Below the pieces are notes generated by a model. It did no database searches. It was not told where the DNA came from and saw only the letters and a program-made list of their open reading frames with translations. 14,226 nt of DNA from Hodarchaeum sp048939265 (GTDB lineage Archaea > Asgardarchaeota > Heimdallarchaeia > Hodarchaeales > Hodarchaeaceae), in NCBI GenBank assembly GCA_048939265.1, contig JBHLPQ010000095.1, forward strand, positions 1-14,226, read 5' to 3'. Positions 14,151 to 14,226 of this stretch are shown here, one piece after another (position 1 is the stretch's first letter; each line of letters starts with the position of its first letter). A program made the position numbers and the translations under genes.

Positions 14151-14226
14151 ATGATAAACAGTAAAAACGAAATTTTTGATGAACCAGAGGATCTTCCTCA
14201 ATCTGAAGTGATTCCTTCGAAAACTA
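14151..14226 (+). CDS. Start of an unidentified gene, cut by the right window edge
   Basis: An ATG at 14151 opens a frame that runs without stop to the window end (25 codons). AAGG about 10 bases upstream is a possible ribosome binding site, and the preceding 180 bases hold no other gene. The visible residues are acidic and polar (NEIFDEPEDLPQSEV), typical of a disordered N-terminus, and give no hint of function. A frame this short can occur by chance, but its position, divergent from the gene at 13968, supports it. Confidence 0.45.
   Translation, partial: MINSKNEIFDEPEDLPQSEVIPSKT

Overview
The window is an AT-rich stretch of what is most likely an archaeal chromosome. The archaeal call rests on three things: an Lhr-type helicase with a C-terminal cysteine cluster and helix-hairpin-helix, an SbcD-like archaeal phosphoesterase, and a predicted nucleotidyltransferase of a kind I know mainly from archaea. 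TATA-like boxes at promoter distance and frequent GTG/TTG starts agree with this. The protein at 2124-3182 begins with what looks like a longin/roadblock-type domain of the kind that is multiplied in Asgard archaea. My best guess is therefore an Asgard (perhaps Heimdallarchaeia-like) genome; this is inference and no marker gene in the window settles it. I see no tRNA, rRNA, CRISPR array, insertion sequence or phage gene.

Layout. 1-1024 (-): a DmpA/S58-type self-cleaving aminopeptidase, cut by the left window edge. 1102-1917 (+): a GNAT acetyltransferase, divergent from the peptidase and followed by a T-rich termination tract. 2124-3182 (+): a longin-like plus receiver-like protein of unknown function, convergent with 3197-4135 (-), an NAD-synthase-family protein with an altered pyrophosphatase loop. 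4136-4453 is the only gap over 300 bases. 4454-7273 (+): the Lhr helicase, tail to tail with a two-gene minus-strand unit, 8907-8173 (nucleotidyltransferase) then 8152-7310 (metallophosphoesterase). 8989-11672 (+): a tight three-gene ABC-2 exporter operon (ATPase and two permeases). 11746-12009 (-): a small CxxC protein with a perfect hairpin just upstream. 12102-12941 (-): a PIG-L/LmbE deacetylase. 13033-13968 (-): a divergent protein that may be a luciferase-like TIM barrel. 14151-14226 (+): the first codons of a further gene.

How the genes may work together. The clearest unit is the exporter operon. The second is the helicase, phosphoesterase and nucleotidyltransferase neighbourhood. Bacterial Lhr-type helicases are known to sit with a metallophosphoesterase in a DNA-repair cluster (Lhr, MPE, ligase, exonuclease), so a nucleic-acid repair or processing role is a reasonable inference. 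The other genes look like metabolic or housekeeping genes with no obvious shared pathway. No defence system or mobile element is evident. The most unusual items are the longin/receiver-like protein, the non-canonical NAD-synthase-like protein and the possible luciferase-like protein.
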